Below, in pieces: positions 21,575 through 32,300 of a DNA stretch of 64,000 nt. The stretch spans positions 2,852,001-2,916,000 of the forward strand of contig CM074128.1 of the NCBI GenBank assembly GCA_037178625.1. The letters run 5' to 3'. This DNA is from Skeletonema tropicum (Eukaryota > Bacillariophyta > Thalassiosirophyceae > Thalassiosirales > Thalassiosiraceae). Below the pieces are notes generated by a model. The model made no database searches, had not been told where the DNA came from, and saw only the letters and a list, made by a program, of their open reading frames with translations. The first letter of the stretch is position 1. Every line of letters begins with the position of its first letter. The position numbers and the translations under genes are program-made.

Positions 21575-23080
21575 ATGCTTGAGTGGGCTCCAGGGCCGAA
21601 CGCTGTGTTAGAATGGACTCAAGATTGGATTCAAACCTTGAACAAGAATGAAGAAGATCAAGCACCTACCTTTACCGTCGAGTCGTCAAACCCTGATAAC
21701 AGGAAACAACTTGAAGGTGTCAGCAGTCCTACTCAATCTATCCTACGCAATGGCTACCAGAAGAAAAGAACTGTAAGCTGGTCGAAAACAATCCAGGTTG
21801 AGACCTTTCAGAAAAGTGAAAGTGAAAGCCGCGATGACACATCATTATCAGTGTCCGAGAGTGAGTCCGATGAAAGCGAGTATGACGAACTTGGTATAAA
21901 TCGTTCTGGCACGATGGATGATGAAGCAGAGAACAGGGATGAAGCAGAGAACAGGGATACTGGCGTGGAGGTGCATGATGTACCAGATATCCAGAAGACA
22001 GATACTATGGGTGAAGATGCAACCGATGATAGGGTAACTGAGAAGACTGTGATGACGATAATGAAGCCAACAACAAAGAGAGCAGCGTTAAAAAGACAGA
22101 GCTGAAAACTACTATATCTGATGAATCAGAAGACGTGTTCGCACAAATTGAAGTATCGTTTTCAGGAAATGAAAGTGCTCCGTACAAAATCTCGACAGAT
22201 GAAGCAAATGAAGATGTCTACGATATCGTGGCAGCAGCTTCAACCATTACAGAAACCACAATGGAAGGTGCTACTACCCATCATGAGCCAGAAAGAACAA
22301 GTCCAGAGAAGGTCAAGCCGTCGAGCGTTTTTACTCCTGTCGTGCTCCCTGATAACTTTCGATTGGAAAATAGACTGGAAAAGACTGACTCTGGTTCATT
22401 CTGTACTCTTGAAGAAGATGATAGATCACTCATATCGAATATGGACGATACTGCAAGCCTGGTGGAACGTCGGGCAGCGTCAGATGAAGAGAGTATCGTG
22501 AGCGTGAGAAGGAGAAAGGTAGGGGATTCTGACACGAAACAGCGTGAGGTTGATGGAGTTCTTGGGCACCTTGGTCTAGTCTTACCAGTTGCCAACAATG
22601 CAGAATTTTTGGACAGCGTTGGGTGTGAATGAAGCTTGCCTTGCTGGCAACGCAACACTAGACAACAAAGAAGTTCATAGAACTGGTAGCATCTCTGTTG
22701 CAGATAGCGAGGATCGGTCTGTAGATAGATATGCTGCTCCTCAAGAATCTATCTCTCTTGAAGGAAGTGAAGTAGATTCGGACATGGCTACTATTACGAG
22801 AGGAGCGAGCATGGACATGACTACACTATCGAGAGATGCGAGCACTACACTATCGAGAGAAGCGAGCATGTCCCAAGAGGAACTCAGTGTTGTGTGGCGC
22901 AATAAGATCGAGACGAAGAAAAAGAAGTCACGGTTTGGACGACTCTCTTTCAGTCGTCGCAAAAAGGAGATTGGATTTGATGACGCGACCGGTAACATTG
23001 TGCCCCCCAAAAAACGTGGTTTATTCAACAGACGACGCAGGAAATCCAAAGGCAAAACACCACAACTGTTGGTGTGCTGA
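21575..23080 (+). CDS. Lys/Ser-rich disordered protein B (paralogue of the minus-strand neighbour), frame-shifted
   Basis: Blocks: 21575 to about 22050, about 22050-22600 and about 22600-23080, with one-base frame changes at each junction. It shares with gene A the islands QSILRNGYQKKRTVSWS, SSVFTPVVLPDNF, a DxxSLI...MDxxxxxVxRRAASDEESIVS region and LGHLGLVLP followed by NFWTALGVN. The C-terminus is strongly basic (KKKSRFGRLSFSRRKK, KKRGLFNRRRRKSKGK), similar to the FGIKNKR/KNKLSFRRKK patches of A. Function unknown; the start is uncertain because the frame is open further upstream. Confidence 0.6.
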
Positions 23081-23195
23081 ACAACCAATTGTGTAAACTA
23101 GCAGGAGGAGAGAAATAGTTAAGCTCTACAACTAATGTTACAGATTATATGTTGTGATAATATTGAGTCTTTTAGTACATGTACGAAAATTAAGC

Positions 23196-24700
23196 TTAAC
23201 TGGTCACTCTGACGACTGCTTGCTTTGTGGAAAGACTAAATGCTAAGTATTCATACTGCCAGCCAAATCTTTTACAACATTCCCTCCATGCCCTAAACTC
23301 ATCTGTTCGCCAAGAAGGGTGGCAAAGGTACTCATCAAACACAATCACTATGGAGAAGAATAAGAAAGGAAAGAAAACTGATGATTAGAAAAGAGAGCAG
23401 CAAAGAATCATCGTCAAGTGGACCTCTGTTGTTAATTCGATTCACACTTACCTGTCCCTGGAATTATTCTACCGTGCATTGCCTCCAAAACATCTCTTGT
23501 CGATCCGTACAAGTCACAATCAATATTAGCATATGCTAAAGGTCTTCCTTTATCTTGTGTAGCCAAAAACGCGGGGACGGTGTCTTTGAAGAGACCTTTA
23601 TGAAAAAACACGTTGCCATCCATCTTTGGGATAGCCCCCCCGGTACTGTAAGACCCGGCTGGCTCATTTCCCCATGCCACAGGAAGTCCGGTAAATGTAT
23701 CAAAACCGTGGATTTGTGTATCTAGTGGTAGCATCTCTTGCGTCATCCTTGCAGAACGCCCAGACGCCACTCCAAATTCACAAACTAACCCGTCATCGTG
23801 TTGCAGTAACGGCTGCGCTGCTTCTAGTGCAACCTCAAGCATAGCCCTAGTCCCACGGTGAAGACTGAGTTGTTGAGGATCAGCTCTACGAGTGTGCCAG
23901 CGGACATACCCCCATGAGTCTACTAGGGAGGAAAGATTACTTTCACCCCTTCGTAGTGACTCCATGATCTTCTCTGACTCTTCCACTTCGTTAAGTCTCT
24001 CCAAGACAACAGCCAGGTGAAATAGCACCTCACCCCCTCCTCCCAATCTGGAAGCTTCCCGATAAGCATCGACGGCTTTTTCCATCTCTTGTCTCCAACT
24101 AACTTCATCACTTACACGGTGGCAGCTACCTTCAATACTTGTTCCTATCCCATGATACGCAACTGCGCTCGGAAACGGGTCAATAGAAGCCGCTAGTTTA
24201 TAAAGACGTGTAGCTGCCCTGGAATCTCCAAACGCATCGTGACTTAAATGGGCCAAACGAATACACGCGTAGGCTAGGACTGCAAGAACTGAGGGCGATG
24301 AACCTCCTTCGACTGGAGAAAGTGACGTGACATGCTGAAAAATGTTAGTGTTGGGTGCACTGATATTATCCTCGTCCGTAGAAGAAGCGGCAGCGGTCGA
24401 AGTCGCGTGATGATCTAAATAGCACTGATACAATGTCGCTGCTTCGTGAAAAGCAGCTGATGCAGCACGTGCCAGGCCTGCCTTCTCGAGCTGTATACCC
24501 AGTTGAAAAGCTCGATCGGCTTCACCCGTGCCAGTGGAGATGGATGATGTTGTTGTAGCCACGTGGAGAGAGGGGAGAACGCGAGCCTTTGGCTTACTGA
24601 CCAACGCAGGCGAACTAGTAAACGATGCAATCAACTGAATGCAGCGCTGCATCAGCAATAGGAGCGCCAAGGCTCGAGGAATCCGGCACGCCGTCATCAT
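23196..24700 (-). CDS. plastid-type TPR plus class I SAM methyltransferase (TylF/MycF-like)
   Basis: Exons 24700-23452 and 23347-23196, with a 104-bp intron (GTAAGTG...CCATAG) that restores the typical PGT|VIVFDEYLCHPSWR junction; 466 residues. N-terminal signal peptide (ALALLLLMQRCIQLIA) and an A-SF site followed by a Ser/Thr-rich stretch fit a plastid bipartite presequence. Residues ~60-260 form TPR-like helices (LGIQLEKAGLARAASAAFHEAATLY). Residues ~290-460 form the methyltransferase: VCEFGVASGRSARMT (SAM loop), HGFDTFTGLP, YANIDCDLYGSTRDVLE. TylF-like enzymes methylate small-molecule hydroxyls; the substrate here is unknown. Confidence 0.75.
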
Positions 24701-24953
24701 GGTTTTGTTTGTTTATTGTCTCTTATCGACGCGCCGCGATGCTTTTGTGCCATGTGCTCGTGACGGATGTTGGACCTTTCGTGACGAGATATGATGGGAC
24801 TCCTTCAAGGAAGAGAAGATTCATGCAGCGCAGTAGGAGTAATACAATAAGTGGTACGATAGTTGTAGGAGTAGCTGCTTTGCTGGCTACATTTCTACAT
24901 TTAATATTATTGTAGGAGTACTCAGTTTCGACTCAGCTGTGCACCATAGGCCT

Positions 24954-25920
24954 TTATTTCTTTGCTTGGCCTATCCATCCCTTTTCTTTTGCATAGGAGA
25001 ACATGGTTGAAATCTTTTGTCTCTCTTCCATCCGAACATCTGGATGCCAGAGATCGAGTAACAGTAAAACACGGGGTGAATTAGCGTCATTCCAAACTTC
25101 ATGCACATAAGAGTCGTCGAGAATGATGGCCTTGCCTTCGTGCCACTCTCGCACTTGGTCTGCGACTCTTATGCCAGTTGTTGGTCTAGACTGTTCCGAG
25201 CCTGAGTCACCTTTTTTGGGGACAACCAGTGGTAAATGACAACGCAACCGCAGGTTCATGGGTCCAGAATGAGCTTGTAATCGAAGAATTTCCATGTAGC
25301 GTAGAAAAGAAACAGAACCCAAAAGGCGTTCCAAACAACAAGCCTTCCTTTTCTAACGTGTCGATTACTTCTGCTGTTTTGGGGCATCTCTCTTTGAATT
25401 TCTCATTTTTAGTTCCGTTGAGCACATACGAATGCCAATCCCAGTTACCAGAGTGCAGAGCGTCGTCTGCATGTTCTCCACCCTTGGACTGAAACATCAT
25501 AATCTGGTTCCAAGGGTTTTAGCACCTTTCCACTATCTAGATCAGGTCTCTTTGCCCTGTCCAAGAACTGATGCAAAGTACTCTGATCGAATTGACTCAT
25601 AGTTAGACTCTACATACTCGACTGCTGATGTCACCAATGGATCATTAAATGCTAATGCGATGTTTCCGATTCTGTGATTGACTACCAGATGATTCTGGGG
25701 CAGTCCAAAAAGGGAGTGAACGTAAACCTGGTAGCTGGAAGAGCGAGGGAGACGGTCGGTGAACCCCCGTCATGGTGAGCAAAGACGGACCCTGAATGAT
25801 TGTTGCTGAATCTTCGGGAGGTTCTTCCGATGCAGATGAAGAAAACTTTGATGACATAATGATTTGCTGCTGACGACAGCAACGGCGAAGTGATGTGGAG
25901 AGGAGTGACCGCTGAATCAT
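24954..25920 (-). CDS. aspartyl/asparaginyl beta-hydroxylase family protein, frame-shifted
   Basis: The N-terminus (MIQRSLLSTSLRRCCRQQQ) resembles an organelle-targeting peptide. Blocks in different frames then read RIGNIALAFNDPLVTSAVEYV, GNWDWHSYVLNG ... CPKTAEVIDTL, and the catalytic segment LQAHSGPMNLRLRCHLPLVV with DDSYVHEVWND. The two histidines (AHSGP and VHEVWN) and the LRLRCHL and HEGKAIILDDSY motifs are the Fe(II)/2-oxoglutarate site of the Asp/Asn beta-hydroxylase double-stranded beta helix. Frame changes near 25660, 25500-25550 and 25310. Target protein unknown. Confidence 0.7.
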
Positions 25921-26435
25921 TATTGCAGCTGTTTAGTGCGTGATGATGGATATGTTACGAGAATGAAGAACCAAAGCTGCCGAGCCGATATAATTACAAA
26001 AATCCACTTCTATACTATCAACTAACAATGCAACAGTACAGTACACCGTGTTAAGTACTTCTAGCACAACATTGTAAAATGCTGAGATGCCGATGCTGAA
26101 CGCAATCGTGAAAGGAGAGAAGAAGAGCTCAGAGAGCGGCGCACATAAAGCGCAAGCACAAGCACAAGAAAGAGGAGTCCCAATAATTTTTGCAAAGATC
26201 TTTCAGAGGACCGTGTCGTGCAAAATTTGATACTGATTCCTACATTCATCCGCAAGTTGGCTCGGACAAAAGTTTCTTGTTGCGACACCGAACGCTTTCA
26301 CTGTCTTCCTGCAGAATCGAAATGCAAAATGCAAAATGCAAAATGGTTGTTCTGTGATTGAAAGTGCGCTGAAGTTTATTAGAAAGCTGCTAGCTGTTGA
26401 TGTTGCCGATGCCGTACAACATAATATTATAATAT

Positions 26436-26463
26436 CTGCTGCTGCTGCTGCTGCTGCTGCTGC
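26436..26463. repeat. CTG trinucleotide microsatellite
   Basis: About nine CTG units. A GCAAAAT/AAATGC repeat precedes it (about 26321-26344). Both lie in the 668-bp divergent gap 25921-26588, which otherwise holds no recognisable gene. Confidence 0.85.
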
Positions 26464-26515
26464 GCTGAGGCACACAAGATTCGCCGCATGAGCATCAGCC
26501 CCTACGCGATCGCAT

Positions 26516-26523
26516 TATATAAA
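26516..26523 (+). promoter_or_regulatory. TATA box candidate for calpain-7
   Basis: TATATAAA about 65 bp upstream of the calpain ATG at 26589, a plausible core-promoter distance. Confidence 0.4.
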
Positions 26524-26588
26524 GACGAGGACAGGTGGCTGTTTTTTTTGGAAGGGCTTAGGCAAATAAGTAGAGAAAATTGAAGACC

Positions 26589-29352
26589 ATGACGGATTTG
26601 AAGGAAGCGCTTGCACTCCTAGAGGATTCCCAAAGGCTTGAAGCGAAGGCATCAATGGATCCGAGTCTACTTGATGAACCCCCATCAACCATAATTGATA
26701 GAGCCGCTGATAAGATGTTTGAAGCATGCTACCAGATGAAACAACATATCAGAACACTTCCTCAGGGCGATGCCACTCGAGAACTCCTTGAGAACAAGTT
26801 TACTGAGTACGAATACAAAGCGGATCTACTAAGGCAGAGGGCTGGTGAAATTAAAGTCGTGGAACTCGGACAAAACCTAGTCATTACGCCAAGTATAACA
26901 ACCTTTGAGGACACTCCTTTGCACTCTAATGGTAGCACCTGTAGTGATGAGTTGCACAATGAATCTCAAGATCAAGATGCAACGCCAACTTCGAGACAGA
27001 GGGCTGACGATAACGCGGCCAATATGAAAGCTAAAGAAGCAGAAAAAAACTTCGCTATTGCAATGAGTGACGATAAAAATGGGAATTGCGACCTAGCCAT
27101 TGACAACTATGTTAAGGCAGCTGGGCAATACTTAAAGGCGGCTAAAAATACTCTCAAAAACTGACAATAACGGACCAATACAACGCGGTGGAATAGAAAC
27201 ATCAGAGTCGTCCATCGACCAGCTCGGATACTAGCGACATTTTAGCAGCGTGGAAAAAGATAATCAGCTTGATTTTGGATCGAGTTGAAGTTCTGAAAAA
27301 GTTAAGCCGTGAAGGTCAGGATAGCGTGCATCGAATCCAGGAAAGCAATCTAACCTCTTACGAACTTGACGTTCTAGTTCGATCTTCCCTCTTAACGTCT
27401 GGGGTATTTCTTCCGTGGTCTGATAAGAAAGCGAAAGCTTATGACTTTTCACCTCCGCAAAAGTTCGTTGATCCTGATGGAAAACTTGATCTTTCTCCGG
27501 AGCAACAGAAGACATTCTTCAGATGGGCTCGCCCTGAAGAACTTATGCCTGCTCAAAGCATCAAAATGATTGATAAAATGTCCCCATACACTATCAGACA
27601 ACACTGTGTATCGGACTGTTCCTTCATTGCTGGCCTTTGCATATCAGCAGCTAATGAAAATCGTCGTGAGGGCCGTCGCTTGGTATCATCATTAATATAC
27701 CCACAAGATTCTAATGGTACACCAATTTACAATCCTAGTGGAGTTTACATGGTCAAATTGTGGCTAAATGGTGTTGCAAGGCGAGTCATAGTTGACGACT
27801 ATCTGCCAGTTGACAAGAATGGGAACTTGTTATGTTCTCATACCGCTGTCCTCGGGGGAAACAAAAGCAATTTGGAGCTGTGGGTTCCGATCTTAGAGAA
27901 AGCATACATGAAGATGTGTGGGGGCTATGACTTTCCAGGTTCAAACAGTGGAGTGGATCTATTTTCTCTATCAGGATGGATACCCGAGAAGCTATTTCTT
28001 CCAGAGGATAGCAATCATATAAAAGATTTCGAGACTCCTATCGAACGTTGCTGGGAGAGACTCTTCGGTGCAAGTTCTTCTGATGACTGTTTGATAACAC
28101 TTGCAACAAGTAAGGATTTGACGGAAGAACAAGCAAATAGCGTAGGTCTGCATACTGATCACGCATATGCGGTGCTCAAGATCATCAAATTATCGAATGG
28201 AACCCGATTCCTACAGCTTAAAAATCCGTGGGGAAGAAGTGGATGGAATAGAAAATATGCAGCAGTAAACGACGTCAACTTTCGTAAAGAAGTGGACGAT
28301 GATCCTGATTGGGTCGAAGAGTGTGACAGTGGCGTTTTCTGGATAACTTGGACCGATGTGACGATCTACTTCCGTAATATACTACATATCCTGGAACCCT
28401 GAGTTGCTCCCTTTCAGGAAAGTCTCTCATGCTCTCTGGAAAGTAGATGATGGGCCAATAGATGACCTGTTTTACGTCAACGAAAATCCGCAGTACATTG
28501 TCACATTGTCAAAAGATGCTATCGAGAAAAATGCGACGCTGTGGGTGTTGCTCTCGAGACATGGTAAGTAGCATCGTTATTCCTTGATGTTCGATAACGG
28601 ATCATTGCCGCCCTCGTTCACACATCTCTTTTCTTCCCTGACCAGTAACAAAGCAAGAGCAAAAGGGAAGTGAGGCAGAGGGATATTTGGCTGCTGATGT
28701 TCATCGGATTCAGAACTCAGTTCAGCGTGTGTATTATCCAGATGGAGATAGTTGTATTTTACAAGGCGTTTACACCAACAACCAACAAAACTTGATCCGG
28801 TACGATATAAATGGGTCTGAAGATAGATTTTTATCCATCGTGCTCAGACAATACAACAAGTCAGTCGATCTTGGATTCACTCTCTCTTGCTATTGCACTG
28901 AAAAGTTTCATCTTGGGCAGCCTGCGAAGGAAATGGCAGTTCAAAGAACACTGCTTGGGAAATGGGAGTTGAGATGCGACAGTAACAAGTACAAGCTAAA
29001 AATTGGATCAGCCGGTGGACCGCCCAATTCAGGGAGCTGGGGGTCTAACCCACAATGGAAAATTAATGTATTGAAGGAGAACACAGAGCTACAGTTAAAA
29101 TGTAAAGCAGGGAAGAATCTGGCGATCAATGTGGTCTTGGTAAAGACTACCCAGATGCGAATTCATCAACTATATGAGCAAGTGTTGATTAATACAGGCT
29201 CCAGATATGGCTTTTCCGTGTCTGATGTGGTTTCTGTGCCACCGGGGATGTACAGTTTAGTTGCATCAACCTCTAGAGCTGGCGAAGTAGGGAGTTTCGT
29301 GCTTGAAGTTCTTTCCTCCTCAGATCAGATCGAGGTATCTGAAATCATATAA
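26589..29352 (+). CDS. calpain-7-like cysteine protease (MIT, CysPc, C2-like domains)
   Basis: The N-terminal MIT region (26589-27161) has two helical repeats for ESCRT-III binding (AEKNFAIAMSDDKNGNCDLAIDNYVKAAG). The protease core (about 27200-28380) has the catalytic Cys in SDCSFIAGL, His in HTDHAYAVL and Asn in LKNPWG. It also carries calpain-7 hallmarks NPSGVYMVKLWLNG, GGYDFPGSNS and DSGVFWITW. The frame then changes near 28385 and continues YISWNPELLPFRK ... WVLLSRH. An 82-bp intron (28564-28645) leads to the C-terminal tandem C2-like domains. Another frame discontinuity lies at 27160-27200. Homologues (PalB/calpain-7) act with ESCRT in signalling and trafficking; catalytic residues are all present, so it is probably active. 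Confidence 0.85.
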
Positions 29353-29395
29353 ATTAATGTTAATATAAATGAATGTTATGCATTTATTGAGCTAA

Positions 29396-32300
29396 TTATG
29401 CCGCCCAGTCACCAATAGCACCAAAGGAGTCATCGTCAGATTCAGCGAAAGAGTCATTGCTGCTACTGCCAGAATCCTCTGATTCGGAAAAATGTTTCAA
29501 CATATGAGGCCTCTCTGATGCTTCAGTCGGGAGTTGTTCTAATATACTTGTACTAAAGGATGGACGAGAATTGTTACTTTTTTGTTGGAAGAGTGACCTA
29601 CGTCGTTTCTTGTCGTGTGCTGGATCATCAGCAATACCCCTCTTATTTGATGTTACAGCGTCAGATGAAGCGGTTCTTTGTGGAAGTGTTAGACTCTGAC
29701 TTTGACAGATGCTTTTGAGGGTTTCTTCGATGCCTTGAATGCGGAAGATCAGCTCTGCTATGGACTTGGTATTTTTGAAGTTACTTGCTGAGAGTTCCTT
29801 TCTAATCGTGCGACAAAAAGACGTGGCGTCATTAGTACATACTGACGCAATCTTATCAATCAATGGTTGAAGCATTCCTACTGCTGCGTAGTCTTGAGAG
29901 CCAGTCGTAACCATTGACACTTTTTGAGAGTTCCGCCAATCAACGCAATATTGCAGCTGATATTCGCAGAGCTTAATCATGAGAAGGGAGTGCTTCACAA
30001 CGTTGAATAGTACTCTCCGAGGAAATGAGCGAGTCTGGGCAAGGAACAACAGCTTGCCGAACATTTCAATCGGCCACATGATTTCACAGTAGGGGCCTAG
30101 CTGCTTGTCCGCGTTCAATGGGCAGTGCTTCTTGCTTGAGTATGGTTTTGCAAGCGAGAAGGATACCGTTGTCATGTGCATTAACAGTTCAAAGACTGCA
30201 GGAAAATTCTTTTCGTTCAGACCAGGCAAAGACTTCGACTGATTCGAGAGAGCAATTGTACCTTCGAGAGCTGCGAATATCTCTGTCAAACATTGTGACT
30301 GGCTGACGTTCTCGATTAGAAGCGAACTATAATGTGCTAGGAGGTTGTGGTAGAAGGCCTTGGCGTGAAGATCTTTGGTCTTCGAAAGTGTGTTTGAAAA
30401 TCGAAGAAGACGTGAGAACGTATCTTTCACAACTGCAGCCCTCTCCGCGTCGCAGTGTTCATTTTCAGTCACATCAGATATAATGTGGTGAATCTCAAAC
30501 ATCATGTATGGAAGATGCGTTACGCTGCTTGAACTGATATGATACACAGTATGAATATTTTTCCAAGTGATATCGGCCATAGCACCACACGTAGAATCTT
30601 CGCTAACGACTAAGATAGATATCAAATCCATGACGTAGCATGATATTGATGCGTCATCGCATGTTTTAAGTTGTTGCAAAAGACCCTCTTTCAACTTGAC
30701 CACAGCAGTGTTGACATTTGGCACGGTCGGAACAACATTATTGTCGACAGCATTCTTTGTCGTAGCGCACTTTTGCATTAGAATGTCAAGTTGCAAGTTG
30801 CGGTCATTACTGGAGTCAAGCTTGATATTCTTTCTACGTCTTCTACGCGGCACCACATCGATCAAAGACTTATCTATCATAGTCGGTCCAACACGTTTGT
30901 TGCGTGCTGCAAAAGAAAATGCTGCCAACAGAATCTTATACATTGCCGTTAGATACAATCGACCCTCTTCGCTAGTGCTCGCGGTAAAATTGCGAAGACA
31001 TGGTGTCAGGGATATCAACAACTGAAACACACGAGAGATCCCAAGCAGGGACAAATCATCGAAAGTTGCAGGTGTGATGTTTCCCAATGCTTGCCCATGA
31101 ATTCTCTTCTGATTGCTGTTTGAGGTGAAATAGTGCTGCAAATTATGCAAGACTTGCACGCGAAAATGGAAGATCTGTTGCTGTTTTAGCAATAGCTGTT
31201 CATCCATGCCAGCAGCCTTCATCATGGTTTCAAGTATGAAAGCATCATCTACGTCATCTAAGATACAGCCCCATAAGATTGATGAATCAAACTTGTTCAT
31301 TCGTGAGTTCAAGAATGACTTTACAGCTGTAATTGAAGACTGTATGTCAGCCAATGGTATTCGTCTTCTATCAACAAAGTTGTCATGGCTACGAGTCGAG
31401 GGGGCCTTTTCTGGGCCTCCGGAAAGTCTTTGTTTGCACGCAGCCAAATACAACGCATTGAGCAATTGATAGATGTTGCGAGAAATGCGTTGCATACTCA
31501 TGACTTTATTGACGTGAAACTGAAGCAACTTCTTCAGCGCATCAATCTGTTTCTGCTTTTTCTTCCTCCTCTTCAGTACATCGTCTGAATCATTGCCACC
31601 CATTTCAGATAGTTGAACTTGCTCTTGCGAAAAGTGGTCATGAGCATGCTTCAAAACTGCATTTGATACACTGATAGATATAACTATACAGCTCAAGAAC
31701 TCTATCAAACTTCTTACAATCGCCGCTTTCGAAACGTCCGGAGAAAATAAAAGCTTCCAGCTCTCGGGGTCGACATGGGCATATGAGTTTGGCTCGTCTT
31801 CAAGTTCCAACGAATTGTCCTTCATCCCTAACACTTCCATTGTTGGTTGAGATAAGCAACAAGGAAGTTGTATTTTTGTGAGAAGCCATCCGCGAGGATT
31901 CCAGCTCGACTTCGAACTTATCACTCCGGAGCTGCGTATCCTTCCCAGCTCAAGATACCGGTCTACAAGGTGGTAAATGTAATCTGCCACCTGGTCTATT
32001 GCTGACAAAGATCTCTTTGATTCGTCAGGATCTTCGCATTTCTTTCCATACAGAAAGTATGGGGAACTTATTACCATGTTGTTCGCCTCTGAAGCATTTT
32101 TCTTCTGTGGAACATTTGAGAATGCAAGGAATGTACTTCTCTCATGCGATGATTTATGATGTTGTGGGATTCGAAGCGAGTTCTCCATCTGAATCACCGC
32201 TGCAGTCGCGAGCATTTTGTTTACTTGGTTAAAAACGTCGCTGTGACCACACACTGGATTAGCATCCACAAATTCAGTCATTTCTGGGTAAAAAGAGTTT

